64,000 nucleotides of DNA from Actinobacteria bacterium HGW-Actinobacteria-4 (GTDB taxonomy: Bacteria; Actinomycetota; Actinomycetes; Actinomycetales; Demequinaceae). Both the position numbers and the translations under genes were made by a program. The notes under the pieces were generated by a model, which made no database searches, was not told where the DNA came from, and worked only from the letters and a program-made list of their open reading frames with translations. Each line of letters starts with the position of its first letter. Position 1 is the stretch's first letter. Below are positions 25,204 to 33,023 of this stretch, piece by piece. The stretch spans positions 310,001 through 374,000 of the forward strand of contig PHEW01000001.1 in assembly GCA_002841315.1 (NCBI GenBank), given 5' to 3'.

Positions 25204-26268
25204 CTAGAGAAGACCCACCTGAGCGAGCAGTGCGGTGGTGTCGCCTAGCGTGTCAAGATCGGACAAGTCGAGACCCGGGTTGGTGAGGCTGCCAAGTGCT
25301 GGCAGACCCTCGGGCGCCGTGATTCCTGCGATCAGCGGGTACTCGTAGGTGTTGTCCACAAAGTACTGCTGTCCGGCCGCTGATACCAAGTATTCGATGA
25401 ACGCGAGCGCATCGGCATCGTTCGCGGCACCGGCAAGCAGGCCGGCCCCGGTGACGTTCACAATGGCACCTGCGTCCCCGGCAGTGGGGAAGGACAGCTG
25501 CGCACGCATGGCATCCACGCCGATCTCGCCCTTGAGCTTGTACCAGTAGTAGTGGTTGATCAGGCCTAGCTTGACCTCTCCGGCGTTCACCGCGTTAAGA
25601 ATGGTGCCGTTCTTGTCGTAGATCTGGACATCATTGGCAATCATGTCTTCGAGCCAGGTACGGGCAACGTCATCTCCTTCGAGCACCCGCAGTGCCGTCA
25701 CGAAGGACTGGAAGGACGCATTGGTGGGCGCGATGGCAACCTGTCCGCGCCACTTGGGGTCGGTGAGTTCGTGGATCGAGACGGGAATGTCGGATTCGGC
25801 TACCTGCTCGGAGTCCACCACGATCACGCGCGCGCGGCCCGTGATGCCCACCCACGATCCGTCGGTGGAGGTGAAGCCGGCGTTGACCGTCGAAGTGATC
25901 GACTCAGGCAAGGTGGCAAACAGGCCTGCCTTGGCGACGGCGCCCAGCGCGCCAGCATCTTGAGAGAGGTAGACGTCTGCCGGTGAGGCCGCGCCTTCTT
26001 CCTGAAGCAACGCGGCGAGTTCGGTGGTGCCCGCGTAGCGAACTTCCACGGAAATGCCGGTGGCTGCCTCGAACTGCTGGATCAGGGGGTCAATCAGCTC
26101 CTGGTCGCGGCCTGCATAAAGGGTGAAAGTGCCGTCGGCTACAGGGGCCGCGGTGGCGGCCGGTGACTCGCTCTCCGTAGGGCTGGCGGCAGGTTGAGCG
26201 GTGCATGCCGCGAGAGTCAAGACGGCGAAGGCCGCAGTCGCGAGGGCGACGGGGCGCACGGAGTTCAT
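25204..26268 (-). CDS. Iron(III)-type ABC transporter substrate-binding lipoprotein
   Basis: A 354-residue periplasmic-type binding protein anchored as a lipoprotein: signal peptide with lipobox LAAC (Cys22) and a Ser/Pro/Glu-rich linker. The mature domain FTLYAGRDQELIDPLIQQFEAATGISVEVRYAGTTELAALL and LINHYYWYKL, which contains the Tyr pair that ligates ferric iron in FbpA/FutA proteins, point to Fe3+. ATG 26268 is preceded by AAAGGA. The promoter upstream carries an iron-regulator-like box, which supports the iron assignment. First gene of the three-gene importer operon. Confidence 0.92.
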   Translation of the reverse strand: MNSVRPVALATAAFAVLTLAACTAQPAASPTESESPAATAAPVADGTFTLYAGRDQELIDPLIQQFEAATGISVEVRYAGTTELAALLQEEGAASPADVYLSQDAGALGAVAKAGLFATLPESITSTVNAGFTSTDGSWVGITGRARVIVVDSEQVAESDIPVSIHELTDPKWRGQVAIAPTNASFQSFVTALRVLEGDDVARTWLEDMIANDVQIYDKNGTILNAVNAGEVKLGLINHYYWYKLKGEIGVDAMRAQLSFPTAGDAGAIVNVTGAGLLAGAANDADALAFIEYLVSAAGQQYFVDNTYEYPLIAGITAPEGLPALGSLTNPGLDLSDLDTLGDTTALLAQVGLL

Positions 26269-26306
26269 GAGATTCCTTTCGGGAAGTGGTGGCATCGCTG
26301 CCGAAG

Positions 26307-26325
26307 TAAGGCGAGCCTAACCACC
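26307..26325. promoter_or_regulatory. IdeR/DtxR-like iron box over the -10 of the importer operon
   Basis: The sequence TAAGGCGAGCCTAACCACC matches the DtxR/IdeR consensus TTAGGTTAGCCTAACCTAA at roughly 13 of 19 positions, including the whole central AGCCTAACC. It covers the predicted -10 TAGGCT (complement of 26314-26319). In iron-replete cells IdeR would block transcription of the importer. The regulator gene is not in the window. Confidence 0.7.
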
Positions 26326-26343
26326 GTTTACGCAACATGTCAA
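26314..26343 (-). promoter_or_regulatory. Promoter of the iron importer operon
   Basis: On the minus strand TTGACA (complement of 26338-26343) is followed by an 18-base spacer and TAGGCT (complement of 26314-26319), a good sigma-70-type promoter. The -10 lies in the iron box and the -35 lies in the centre of a second palindrome. Confidence 0.7.
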
Positions 26344-26351
26344 TTGCGTAA
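26328..26351. promoter_or_regulatory. Palindrome centred on the -35 of the iron importer promoter
   Basis: TTACGCAA at 26328-26335 and TTGCGTAA at 26344-26351 form perfect 8-bp arms with an 8-base spacer that contains the -35 hexamer. The geometry fits a dimeric repressor or activator. It does not match the DtxR, Fur or Zur consensus I know, so the regulator is unidentified. Confidence 0.65.
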
Positions 26352-26363
26352 TTCCCGGGACCG

Positions 26364-26657
26364 CTAGGCGACGCCGTAGCCACCCTTGACGTCAAGGGTG
26401 TGGCGGGGCCCGAACCCAATCAAGACGTGGCGCGCTTTGACGATGGACTCCTTGACGGTAGGCAGCTCGAGCGCGGCGGCGTGAGAGCTCTCCGAGTCCC
26501 ACACCTCGCTCACCCACACCAGGCTCTCGTCCTCCACGTCCTCCGCCACGACGTAGCTCACACAGCCGGGCAGGTCCGCTGATCCCTCCAGCAGGGCTTC
26601 CACCAGTGTTGCCCGGTTCTCCGGCAACACCATCAGCGATCCAATCAATCCGTACAT
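26364..26657 (-). CDS. ABM-fold (antibiotic biosynthesis monooxygenase-like) small protein
   Basis: A 97-residue ferredoxin-like fold protein: MYGLIGSLMVLPENRATLVEALLEGSADLPGCVSYVVAEDVEDESLVWVSEVW, with the conserved GCVSY and VWVSEVWDS strands of the ABM/quinol monooxygenase family. Such proteins are dimeric and oxidise quinols or similar aromatics without cofactor, or degrade heme in some branches; heme-degrading residues are not evident. GGGAGG is well placed before the ATG. It ends just upstream of the iron importer promoter and is divergent from the PatB-like gene. Confidence 0.82.
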   Translation of the reverse strand: MYGLIGSLMVLPENRATLVEALLEGSADLPGCVSYVVAEDVEDESLVWVSEVWDSESSHAAALELPTVKESIVKARHVLIGFGPRHTLDVKGGYGVA

Positions 26658-26746
26658 GGCACCTCCCTGTTGTCAGTACACCTTTGACCATAACGAATCG
26701 GCGGCTCGCCATTGCGGATTCGGGCCACGATTGCCACACTGTCCAG

Positions 26747-27931
26747 ATGCCCGGTTCCGTCCCATCGCCTGCTCGCCACAACCCGCTGACCGACCTCACG
26801 CTCGCCCAGCTGCGCGAACGCACCAGCGCTAAGTGGCAGCGGTACGCGCCTGACGTGTTGCCACTATTCGTGGCTGAGATGGACACGCCTCTCGCGCCGC
26901 CCATCGAAGAGGCGCTGGCACGGGCGGTGCATTCGGGAGACATGGGCTACCCCGAAGGCCACGCTTACGAAGAGGCGCTCGCCCAGTTCGCGGCGAACCG
27001 TTGGGACTGGCCCGGAATCTCTCCCGACCACATGGCTGGTGTCGCGGACGTCATCTCGGGGTATGTATCTGCGCTCGCGCTCTTCACGGAGCCCGGCGAC
27101 CACGTGGTGGTCAACCCGCCCGTGTACCCGCCGTTCTACTCCGCAGTAAGCGCCTCCGGTCGGATCGTGACCGAGGCTCCGCTGGGCGCCCACGGCCGGC
27201 TTGACTTCGACACCATCGAGGAGGCTTTGGCGCGCGCGGCTGCGGCGGGCAAACGGGTGGCCTTGTTGCTGTGTAGCCCACACAACCCCACTGGCGCCGT
27301 CCACACTCGTCGTGAACTCGAGCATGTGGCGCAGTTGGCTCATCAGTACAACGCCGGCGTGGTGGTGGATGAGATTCACGCTCCGCTGGTCTTCGCGCCG
27401 CACACGTTCGTGCCATACCTCACCGTCGATGGTGGCGACACGGGCATCTCGCTGATGGCCGCCTCAAAGGCGTGGAACCTCGCCGGACTCAAGGGCGCGT
27501 TAATGATCGCCGGGACCGGGGCGTCGTCCGCCTTGGAGCGATTCCGCACGATTCCGCATCACGGACCCAGCCACCTAGGCGCGATGGCGCAAACAGCTGC
27601 GTACCGCGACGGTGGCGCGTGGCTCGATGAGCTGATGGCCGGGCTTGATAACAACCGAGCGCTCCTGGCGCGGCTTCTGAGCGAGCAATTGCCCGACGTC
27701 CACTGCCGGGAACCAGAGGCCACCTACCTGGCGTGGCTGGACTGCAGTGACCTCGAACTTCCGGGCGAGGACCCCGCCGCGTATTTCCTGGAGCACGCAC
27801 GGGTGGCGCTCAACTCAGGGCCTACGTTTGGCACGGGAGGTGCTGGGCACGTGCGCCTCAACTTCGCGACGCATCCCGACATCTTGACAGAGGCGATCCG
27901 TCGCTTGGCGGCTTCCACCTCTGCGGAGTAG
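26747..27931 (+). CDS. PatB/MalY-family PLP enzyme (cystathionine beta-lyase-type)
   Basis: A 394-residue fold-type I PLP enzyme. The opening LAQLRERTSAKWQRYAPDVLPLFVAEMD is diagnostic of the MalY/PatB branch. PLP-contacting motifs are LLLCSPHNPTGAVHTRREL, VVDEIHAPLVF and SLMAASKAWNLAGLKGALM, in which the Lys after Ser carries the cofactor. It probably cleaves cystathionine or cysteine conjugates and may serve methionine synthesis. ATG 26747 is preceded by CACACT at six bases and TTGCGG 17 bases further up, so a leaderless start is likely. A longer upstream frame has no start signal. Confidence 0.87.
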   Translation: MPGSVPSPARHNPLTDLTLAQLRERTSAKWQRYAPDVLPLFVAEMDTPLAPPIEEALARAVHSGDMGYPEGHAYEEALAQFAANRWDWPGISPDHMAGVADVISGYVSALALFTEPGDHVVVNPPVYPPFYSAVSASGRIVTEAPLGAHGRLDFDTIEEALARAAAAGKRVALLLCSPHNPTGAVHTRRELEHVAQLAHQYNAGVVVDEIHAPLVFAPHTFVPYLTVDGGDTGISLMAASKAWNLAGLKGALMIAGTGASSALERFRTIPHHGPSHLGAMAQTAAYRDGGAWLDELMAGLDNNRALLARLLSEQLPDVHCREPEATYLAWLDCSDLELPGEDPAAYFLEHARVALNSGPTFGTGGAGHVRLNFATHPDILTEAIRRLAASTSAE

Positions 27932-28003
27932 CGTCAGGGGGTGTACGATGGACGTGTCCGTTATGTCCCTTTTGGGATCTGGCCATCGACACCCGGAGGC
28001 AGC

Positions 28004-28168
28004 ATGAAGAGGCTCATCAGGAACTGGTTGTTCTGGACCATCGCCATCCCCGTGGCCATCTCGCTGTTGGGGTCGCTGGGTCAGAAGCTTGAGCGCGACC
28101 GCGGGCGCGACTCGAGGTCGGCCAAGACTGTGCGCATGGTGCGGGGGGCGGTCCGCACGGTCTCGTAA
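28004..28168 (+). CDS. Small single-pass membrane protein
   Basis: A 54-residue protein, MKRLIRNWLFWTIAIPVAIS onwards, with one hydrophobic helix at about residues 7-27 and a strongly basic C-terminal tail (LERDRGRDSRSAKTVRMVRG). GGAGG at 27995-27999 sits four bases before the ATG, a good ribosome site, and TACGAT at 27944-27949 could be the -10. No family recognised. Confidence 0.55.
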   Translation: MKRLIRNWLFWTIAIPVAISLLGSLGQKLERDRGRDSRSAKTVRMVRGAVRTVS

Positions 28169-28211
28169 CCACGCAGCGGTCTTTGGGAATAATCTGAGCC
28201 GCCAGATCCTT

Positions 28212-28235
28212 TAAGTGTACGCATCAGTACACTTA
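28212..28235. promoter_or_regulatory. TetR-type operator of the redoxin-TetR operon
   Basis: TAAGTGTAC at 28212-28220 and GTACACTTA at 28227-28235 form a perfect 9-bp inverted repeat with a 6-base spacer. A -10 candidate TAATCT lies at 28190-28195, so the operator falls just after the transcription start, where a bound repressor would block elongation. The co-transcribed TetR protein is the likely ligand. Confidence 0.8.
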
Positions 28236-28249
28236 TCAAGGAGATTCCC

Positions 28250-29086
28250 ATGAAACGCTTCTTCACCCGTGGCTTTGTCGAACTCGCCGGAACCGTAGGG
28301 CTCGTGGCTACAGCGAGCAGCATTGCGCAAGCCGTCCGCACAGACCAGTGGCTGTGGCTCGCCGCTGCGGCACCGTGGCTGGGCCTGATCGGCTATCTCG
28401 CGTACTCGAAGCTCGGCAACCCTGTCCGCACGAGTCGCCACCAATGGGGGCTGCACGCGCTCAGCGCGGCCGGTATCACTGCCTCCGCAATGGCCGGCCC
28501 CGTGGCACTCGGTCTCGCGGCGCTGGGCGCAGCCGTGACCGTCTTCTACACGCACGGCTATTCACGCCAGCACACGCCCGATGCCATGGTCACCGTGGGC
28601 GCGCGGCTTCCGGAGTTTCCCCTCACCGCACTGGATGGCCAGGTGGTCAGTTCCGAGGTCCTCACCCACGAACCACACGTCATCATGTTCTACCGCGGCA
28701 ACTGGTGCCCGTTCTGCATGGCGCAGGTGGGCCAGTTGGTGGAGCAGTATCACGAGCTTGAACGCCGGGGGGTCAAGGTGGCGATGATCAGCCCGCAACG
28801 CCAAGAGGACACCGAGGAACTATCTCACCGCTTCAACGTCCCCATGGAGTTCTACGCCGACGTTGACGGTGCGGCAGCCAGCATGTTGGACATTCTCCAG
28901 GCCGGTGGCACGCCGCTCCTGTACGGCGCAGGCACGAACGGCGATACCGTGGTGCCTACCGTCATCATCACGGACGGCACCGGCACGGTGGTGTGGGTCC
29001 ACCACGCTGACAATCACCGTATCCGCCCGGAGCCGTCAGTCTTCCTGGAGGTCATTGACCGTGAAGGGATCGCCGTCCCGCGGTGA
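28250..29086 (+). CDS. Membrane-anchored peroxiredoxin-like (redoxin) protein
   Basis: A 278-residue protein. The first ~100 residues contain two or three hydrophobic segments (about 12-28, 33-52 and 72-100). A thioredoxin-fold domain follows: GARLPEFPLTALDGQVVSSEVL, then VIMFYRGNWCPFCMAQVGQLVEQYHELERRGVKVAMISPQ, with a Cys153-x-x-Cys156 active site of the AhpC/TSA-like type. It probably reduces peroxides or disulfides at the membrane. AAGGAG is six bases before the ATG and directly follows the TetR operator. It overlaps the start of the tetR gene by 26 bases. Confidence 0.85.
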   Translation: MKRFFTRGFVELAGTVGLVATASSIAQAVRTDQWLWLAAAAPWLGLIGYLAYSKLGNPVRTSRHQWGLHALSAAGITASAMAGPVALGLAALGAAVTVFYTHGYSRQHTPDAMVTVGARLPEFPLTALDGQVVSSEVLTHEPHVIMFYRGNWCPFCMAQVGQLVEQYHELERRGVKVAMISPQRQEDTEELSHRFNVPMEFYADVDGAAASMLDILQAGGTPLLYGAGTNGDTVVPTVIITDGTGTVVWVHHADNHRIRPEPSVFLEVIDREGIAVPR

Positions 29087-29669
29087 GGCTCGCAAGCAGG
29101 CCATCGCCCAGGTCGCGCTCGAGATCTTCATCGAGCGCGGCTTTGGCGCGGCCACGGTAGACCACGTGGCGCAGCAGGCTGGCGCGTCCAAGCAGACCAT
29201 CTACAAGTTCTTTGGCGATCGCGACGGGCTGATCGCCCACACCCTGGGCCTCGAGTTGGAGGCGGTCATCGCGCCGATGCGCTCGGCGGGCAGCGCGGAC
29301 GGCGAGCCCCGCGTGCGGCTCGAGGAGTTCGCTCGCGCGTATCAAGAGGTGATCTTCGCGCCCAGATGCCTGCGGATCTACCGCTACGTGATTGGCGAGA
29401 TCAACGAGCACCCCGAGCTGGGCGGCGCCTTCAATCAGATGATCACGGAGTACGTGGTGAGCCTGGCCGCACCTATCGTTACCGCCGTTACTGGAGCCGA
29501 TGCCGAGCGAACCGCCGCGCTGACAGACGCCTTCATTGGCACGCTTCAGGGCACGGAGTTCAACCGGGCGTTGGCGGGCTTGCCCGCCAACCTCGAGCGA
29601 CTCAGAGCGTTGCGCGAGACAGCCGTGCGCACCGTAGTCGAGTCGCCGTGGGCGGACTCGCAGGGGTAG
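29061..29669 (+). CDS. TetR-family regulator, co-transcribed with the redoxin gene
   Basis: A 202-residue repressor. The N-terminal helix-turn-helix is ARKQAIAQVALEIFIERGFGAATVDHVAQQAGASKQTIYKFFGDRDGLIAHTLG. The C-terminal ligand domain resembles the AefR/TetR_C branch (CLRIYRYVIGEINEHPELGGAF). GTG 29061 is chosen because GGAGG at 29047-29051 lies nine bases upstream and the HTH starts soon after. It lies inside the end of the redoxin gene, so the two are coupled. It very likely binds the palindrome at 28212 and autoregulates the operon. Confidence 0.88.
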   Translation: MKGSPSRGEARKQAIAQVALEIFIERGFGAATVDHVAQQAGASKQTIYKFFGDRDGLIAHTLGLELEAVIAPMRSAGSADGEPRVRLEEFARAYQEVIFAPRCLRIYRYVIGEINEHPELGGAFNQMITEYVVSLAAPIVTAVTGADAERTAALTDAFIGTLQGTEFNRALAGLPANLERLRALRETAVRTVVESPWADSQG

Positions 29670-29681
29670 GTGCGGAGTCTG

Positions 29682-30104
29682 CTAGAAGTTGCCCGGCGCA
29701 ACCTGCAGGCACGTCAGTCCCAACTTGCGCCACATTCGCACCGTTTGGTTCCGGTCATCAAGCACGCAGAGCACCTCGAAGCGGGGCTCGATCTTGCGCC
29801 GGTAGATCTCTTGCTTGATCACCGCGTCTTGGCGAGAGTCGTTCAGGCCGCGCATGTGCAGCGCCTCGACTGGAACGTTGAGGTTCCACGTGAGCCATTG
29901 CTCGGTCTCCTTGCGGGCGGCCTCGCTGCGACCCGAAACCAAGACGATCCGGTGCCCCCGTTCATAGAGCGCGGCAACCACCTCAACCACAGGAGCATTG
30001 GGCAGGTCCTTTCCCACTCCGTAGCTGGAGAACGGGTTGCGGTCGCCCATCAACGCCAAAGTGCCATCGATGTCCACGATGACTGCGGAGGGCTTGCTGC
30101 TCAC
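29682..30104 (-). CDS. HAD phosphatase of the polynucleotide-kinase 3'-phosphatase type
   Basis: A 140-residue single-domain HAD protein. Motif I is AVIVDIDGTLALMGDRNPFSSYGVGKDLPNAPVVEV, motif II is VLVSGRSE and motif IV is VLDDRNQTVRMWRKLGLTCLQVA. This is the pattern of the phosphatase half of T4 polynucleotide kinase; the kinase domain is absent. It may remove 3'-phosphates from nucleic acid ends or act on nucleotides. GTG 30104 is preceded at six bases by TAGCCT (complement of 30111-30116), a leaderless arrangement. Confidence 0.85.
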   Translation of the reverse strand: MSSKPSAVIVDIDGTLALMGDRNPFSSYGVGKDLPNAPVVEVVAALYERGHRIVLVSGRSEAARKETEQWLTWNLNVPVEALHMRGLNDSRQDAVIKQEIYRRKIEPRFEVLCVLDDRNQTVRMWRKLGLTCLQVAPGNF

Positions 30105-30110
30105 GCGGAC

Positions 30111-30130
30111 AGGCTACCGCGCACTACCCT
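30111..30130. promoter_or_regulatory. Divergent leaderless -10 boxes between the HAD phosphatase and ABC-F genes
   Basis: TAGCCT on the minus strand (complement of 30111-30116) and TACCCT on the plus strand (30125-30130) each sit six bases before a GTG start codon. This repeats the serS/lipid-kinase arrangement in a 32-base gap. Confidence 0.65.
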
Positions 30131-30136
30131 GTACCG

Positions 30137-31819
30137 GTGGGCCACCTTCAAATCTCAGACATCAACTACACGCTGGCGGACGGCCGCGTGTTGCTCCGCG
30201 ACGTCTCCCTCAAGGTGAGCGCGGGGGACGTGGTCGCGGTGATTGGCCCCAACGGCACTGGCAAGACCACACTCACGCGGATCGCCACCGGTGACCTCGA
30301 CGTCAATGAAGGCACCGTCGCGATCACGGGCGCGCTCGGGGTCATGAGGCAGTTCATCGGCTCCATTCGCGACCGCACTACGGTGGCGGACCTGTTGCTA
30401 TCCCTTGCTCACTCCAAGCACCGCGAGCTCGCAGCCCGCGTCAATGCAGCCCAGGCGCGCATGGAAGAGTCCGAGCTGGAGAAGGACCAAATGGCTTACG
30501 CCGATGCCGTGATCGCCTGGGGGGACGCTGGCGGCTACGAGCTCGAGACTTTGTGGGACGTGTGCACGGTCGCCGCTCTCGGTATTCCGTTCGAGCGATG
30601 CCGCGACCGCGAGGTCAACACCCTCTCCGGAGGCGAGCAGAAGCGACTCGCCCTTGAGGCACTCTTGCGTGGGGACGACGAGGTGCTGATCCTTGACGAG
30701 CCCGACAACTACCTGGACGTGCCCGGCAAGCGGTGGCTCGAGGAGCAACTGCAGGCCTCGCGCAAGGCGATCCTGCTGGTCTCCCACGACCGCGAACTGC
30801 TCAACCGTGCAGCCACCAAGATCGCCACGCTCGAGCGCATGCCGAACGGCAACACGATGTGGATTCACACCGGGCCGTGGTCCACCTACCGCGAGGGCCG
30901 CGAGAAGCGCCTGGAGCAGTTGGCGGAGGACCTGCGCCGGTGGGACGAGGAGCACGCGCGCATCAAGGAGTTGGTGCGGGTCATGCAGGAGCGCGCCAAG
31001 ATCAGCCCCGACCTCGCGTCGCGCTATCAGGCGGCCAAGACTAAGCTGCGGAAGTTCGAGGAGGCTGGCAAGCCCGAGCCCATGCCGCTGCCCCAGAGCG
31101 TGAACATGAAGTTCCAGGGCGGGCGCACCGCCAAGCGTGCGGTGATGATCGAGCAGCTTGAACTCACGGGGCTCATGAAGCCGTTCGATGCCGAGTTCTG
31201 GTTTGGCGACCGCGTGGCCCTACTGGGCTCCAACGGATCCGGCAAGTCTCACTTTCTGCGACTACTCGCCGCTGGCGGGAGCGATCCCGACGAGGAGCAC
31301 CGACCCGCCGGGGACGTCGTGCCCGAGCCGGTCGCTCACACTGGGTCCGTGCGGTTGGGATCGCGCGTGCGCCCGGGATGGTTCGCGCAGACTCACGCGC
31401 ACCCCGAGTGGATGGGCAAGACGCTGCTCGAACTGTTGCACCGCGGAGATGACCACCGTCCGGGGCTCGCGCGCTCGGGAGCTGAATCTGTGCTGGATCG
31501 GTACGGCCTGGGCGCGTCATCGGAACAGACCTTCGACACCCTGTCCGGAGGCCAGCAGGCTCGCTTTCAGGTGCTGCTGCTCGAGCTCGCCGGCGCGACC
31601 ATGCTGTTGCTCGACGAGCCCACCGACAACCTCGACCTTGAGTCTGCGGAGTCGCTCGAGAGCGCACTCGCCACCTTCGACGGCGCCGTCATCGCGGTGA
31701 CCCACGACCGCTGGTTCGCGCAAGGCTTTGACCGGTTCCTGCTCTTTGAAGCCGACGGGCGCGTGACCGAAAGCGCCGAGCCTCGGTGGGACTTGGGACG
31801 CGTCGAGCGCTCGCGCTAA
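30137..31819 (+). CDS. ABC-F family ATPase (duplicated ABC domains)
   Basis: A 560-residue soluble protein with two ABC domains and no membrane segment. Domain 1 has Walker A GPNGTGKTT, signature LSGGEQKRLALEALL and Walker B VLILDEPDNYLD. Domain 2 has GSNGSGKSH, LSGGQQARFQVLLLEL and LLLDEPTDNLD. A charged helical linker lies between them (about 250-330), the region that reaches into the ribosomal E site in ABC-F factors. It may act in translation or ribosome protection; the antibiotic-resistance branch cannot be confirmed. The GTG start looks leaderless. Confidence 0.9.
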   Translation: MGHLQISDINYTLADGRVLLRDVSLKVSAGDVVAVIGPNGTGKTTLTRIATGDLDVNEGTVAITGALGVMRQFIGSIRDRTTVADLLLSLAHSKHRELAARVNAAQARMEESELEKDQMAYADAVIAWGDAGGYELETLWDVCTVAALGIPFERCRDREVNTLSGGEQKRLALEALLRGDDEVLILDEPDNYLDVPGKRWLEEQLQASRKAILLVSHDRELLNRAATKIATLERMPNGNTMWIHTGPWSTYREGREKRLEQLAEDLRRWDEEHARIKELVRVMQERAKISPDLASRYQAAKTKLRKFEEAGKPEPMPLPQSVNMKFQGGRTAKRAVMIEQLELTGLMKPFDAEFWFGDRVALLGSNGSGKSHFLRLLAAGGSDPDEEHRPAGDVVPEPVAHTGSVRLGSRVRPGWFAQTHAHPEWMGKTLLELLHRGDDHRPGLARSGAESVLDRYGLGASSEQTFDTLSGGQQARFQVLLLELAGATMLLLDEPTDNLDLESAESLESALATFDGAVIAVTHDRWFAQGFDRFLLFEADGRVTESAEPRWDLGRVERSR

Positions 31820-31832
31820 CGGCCCTGCCGGG

Positions 31833-32501
31833 TCAGGCGGACCGCAACGGCCAGGGCTGCCAACAGTCTGGGTGGGTGCGTCGCAGCTTCCTCAGTTGGG
31901 CGATGTGTTCGCGCGAGACCTGGCGGCGGGGCATGGTCGAGCTTGACGAGCCATCCGGGAAGGTCCACTGCGTGAACAAGCCGCGCCACGTCAGTTGTTC
32001 CACCAGGTTCCCCTTGACCACCGCAAGAACGTGGTGTTCGAGCGACTCGAACAAGCCGAACAGATCGTCGTCACAAGCATCACAACCACAGGCCGGAAAC
32101 GGCTCAAAGGCCTGCACTCCAGCATGCAACTCGACGCTGGGGTAGCGCGTCTCGACCAAGGTGAGTGGGCTGCACTGAGGATCCTTGGGAGTGATCACCA
32201 CAGCTCGCACTACCTTCTGGTCCGCGTCCGAGTCCCGGTCCAGCATCCACGCGGGCACGGGGGCGTCGGCATCCACCGTGACGTCGTAGGCGCTCGCCAC
32301 GTGTTCAATCAGCGCGTTGGCGACCGTCACGATGGGCGCGAACCGTTCCGGGTGAGTGGCCACGGAGTACGCGCTGTCGGGGGCCTCGGGAGTCCAGTCG
32401 CCGTCCACCGACTGGCCCCACCGGTGTCCATACGGAATGGGTGTGCCGTCGGCAGCCAGGAAGATGGGGATGTCCACCTCGGGACGCACATACTCAGTCA
32501 T
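31833..32501 (-). CDS. DUF6226-like protein with a Cys cluster
   Basis: A 222-residue soluble protein beginning MTEYVRPEVDIPIFLAADGTPIPYGHRWG, followed by DSAYSVATHPERFAPIVTVANALIEHVASAYDV. From memory this is the actinobacterial family DUF6226. The middle contains PACGCDACDDDLFGLFESLEHHV, a CxCxxC cluster with nearby acidic and His residues that may bind a metal. TAGCAT (complement of 32508-32513) lies six bases before the ATG (leaderless). Function unknown. Confidence 0.6.
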   Translation of the reverse strand: MTEYVRPEVDIPIFLAADGTPIPYGHRWGQSVDGDWTPEAPDSAYSVATHPERFAPIVTVANALIEHVASAYDVTVDADAPVPAWMLDRDSDADQKVVRAVVITPKDPQCSPLTLVETRYPSVELHAGVQAFEPFPACGCDACDDDLFGLFESLEHHVLAVVKGNLVEQLTWRGLFTQWTFPDGSSSSTMPRRQVSREHIAQLRKLRRTHPDCWQPWPLRSA

Positions 32502-32574
32502 AGGGGGATGCTACTGCGCCATGGACATGAGGACCTTCTGAAGGACTAGCAGCGACCGCCTGTTACACACATAC

Positions 32575-32592
32575 AACATTGCTTCCGATGTT
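32575..32592. promoter_or_regulatory. hipBA operator O1
   Basis: AACAT-N8-ATGTT. The arm/spacer geometry equals that of the E. coli HipB operators (TATCC-N8-GGATA) although the arm sequence differs. A second copy lies 82 bases downstream, close to the hipB start. Confidence 0.72.
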
Positions 32593-32656
32593 ACATAGAA
32601 CGAACTAGGCCCTATCAATGTGTCGTCTCGCATAGCCCACTTGGTTACGCGCATGT

Positions 32657-32674
32657 AACATGTGGATTGATGTT
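32657..32674. promoter_or_regulatory. hipBA operator O2
   Basis: AACAT-N8-ATGTT again, with the arms extendable to TAACAT/ATGTTA. The following TATATAG (32675-32681) is a likely -10 element, so HipB bound here would cover the promoter. The right arm is part of a near-repeat, GATGTTATATAG versus GATGTTACATAG at O1. Confidence 0.75.
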
Positions 32675-32703
32675 ATATAGACATCACACGGTAGGAGAGC
32701 GAC

Positions 32704-33021
32704 ATGCGAGTGGTGGGCGGACAAGATTTCGGCGCTATCGTCCGACAGCGTCGCCTTGATCAGGGCATCAAGCAAGAGGAACTCGCACAACGAGTCGGCA
32801 GGACTCGGCAGTGGTTGTCTCGCCTCGAACGCGGAGTCGGCGACGTTTCACTGGCGGATGCACTTCGAGCCGCCAGAGAGCTCGGTCTGGTCGTCGACGT
32901 CTCGCGCCCCTCGCCGCTACCAATATCGCCACCACCGCCTGCGGCCACGCAGGCCTTGCGCACGGCCCGCGACGCCGCGCTCCGCGTGACGCTGCGGGAA
33001 TCACGAGGGAATGACTCCTGA
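32704..33021 (+). CDS. hipB: HipB-like antitoxin, XRE-family DNA-binding protein
   Basis: A 105-residue protein with a helix-turn-helix at about residues 8-62: FGAIVRQRRLDQGIKQEELAQRVGRTRQWLSRLERGVGDVSLADALRAARELGLVVDV. A Pro-rich linker and a short C-terminal helix follow. As the antitoxin it would bind HipA and repress the operon at O1 and O2. GGAGAG is five bases before the ATG. The hipA start lies two bases after its stop. Confidence 0.88.
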   Translation: MRVVGGQDFGAIVRQRRLDQGIKQEELAQRVGRTRQWLSRLERGVGDVSLADALRAARELGLVVDVSRPSPLPISPPPPAATQALRTARDAALRVTLRESRGNDS

Positions 33022-33023
33022 CA

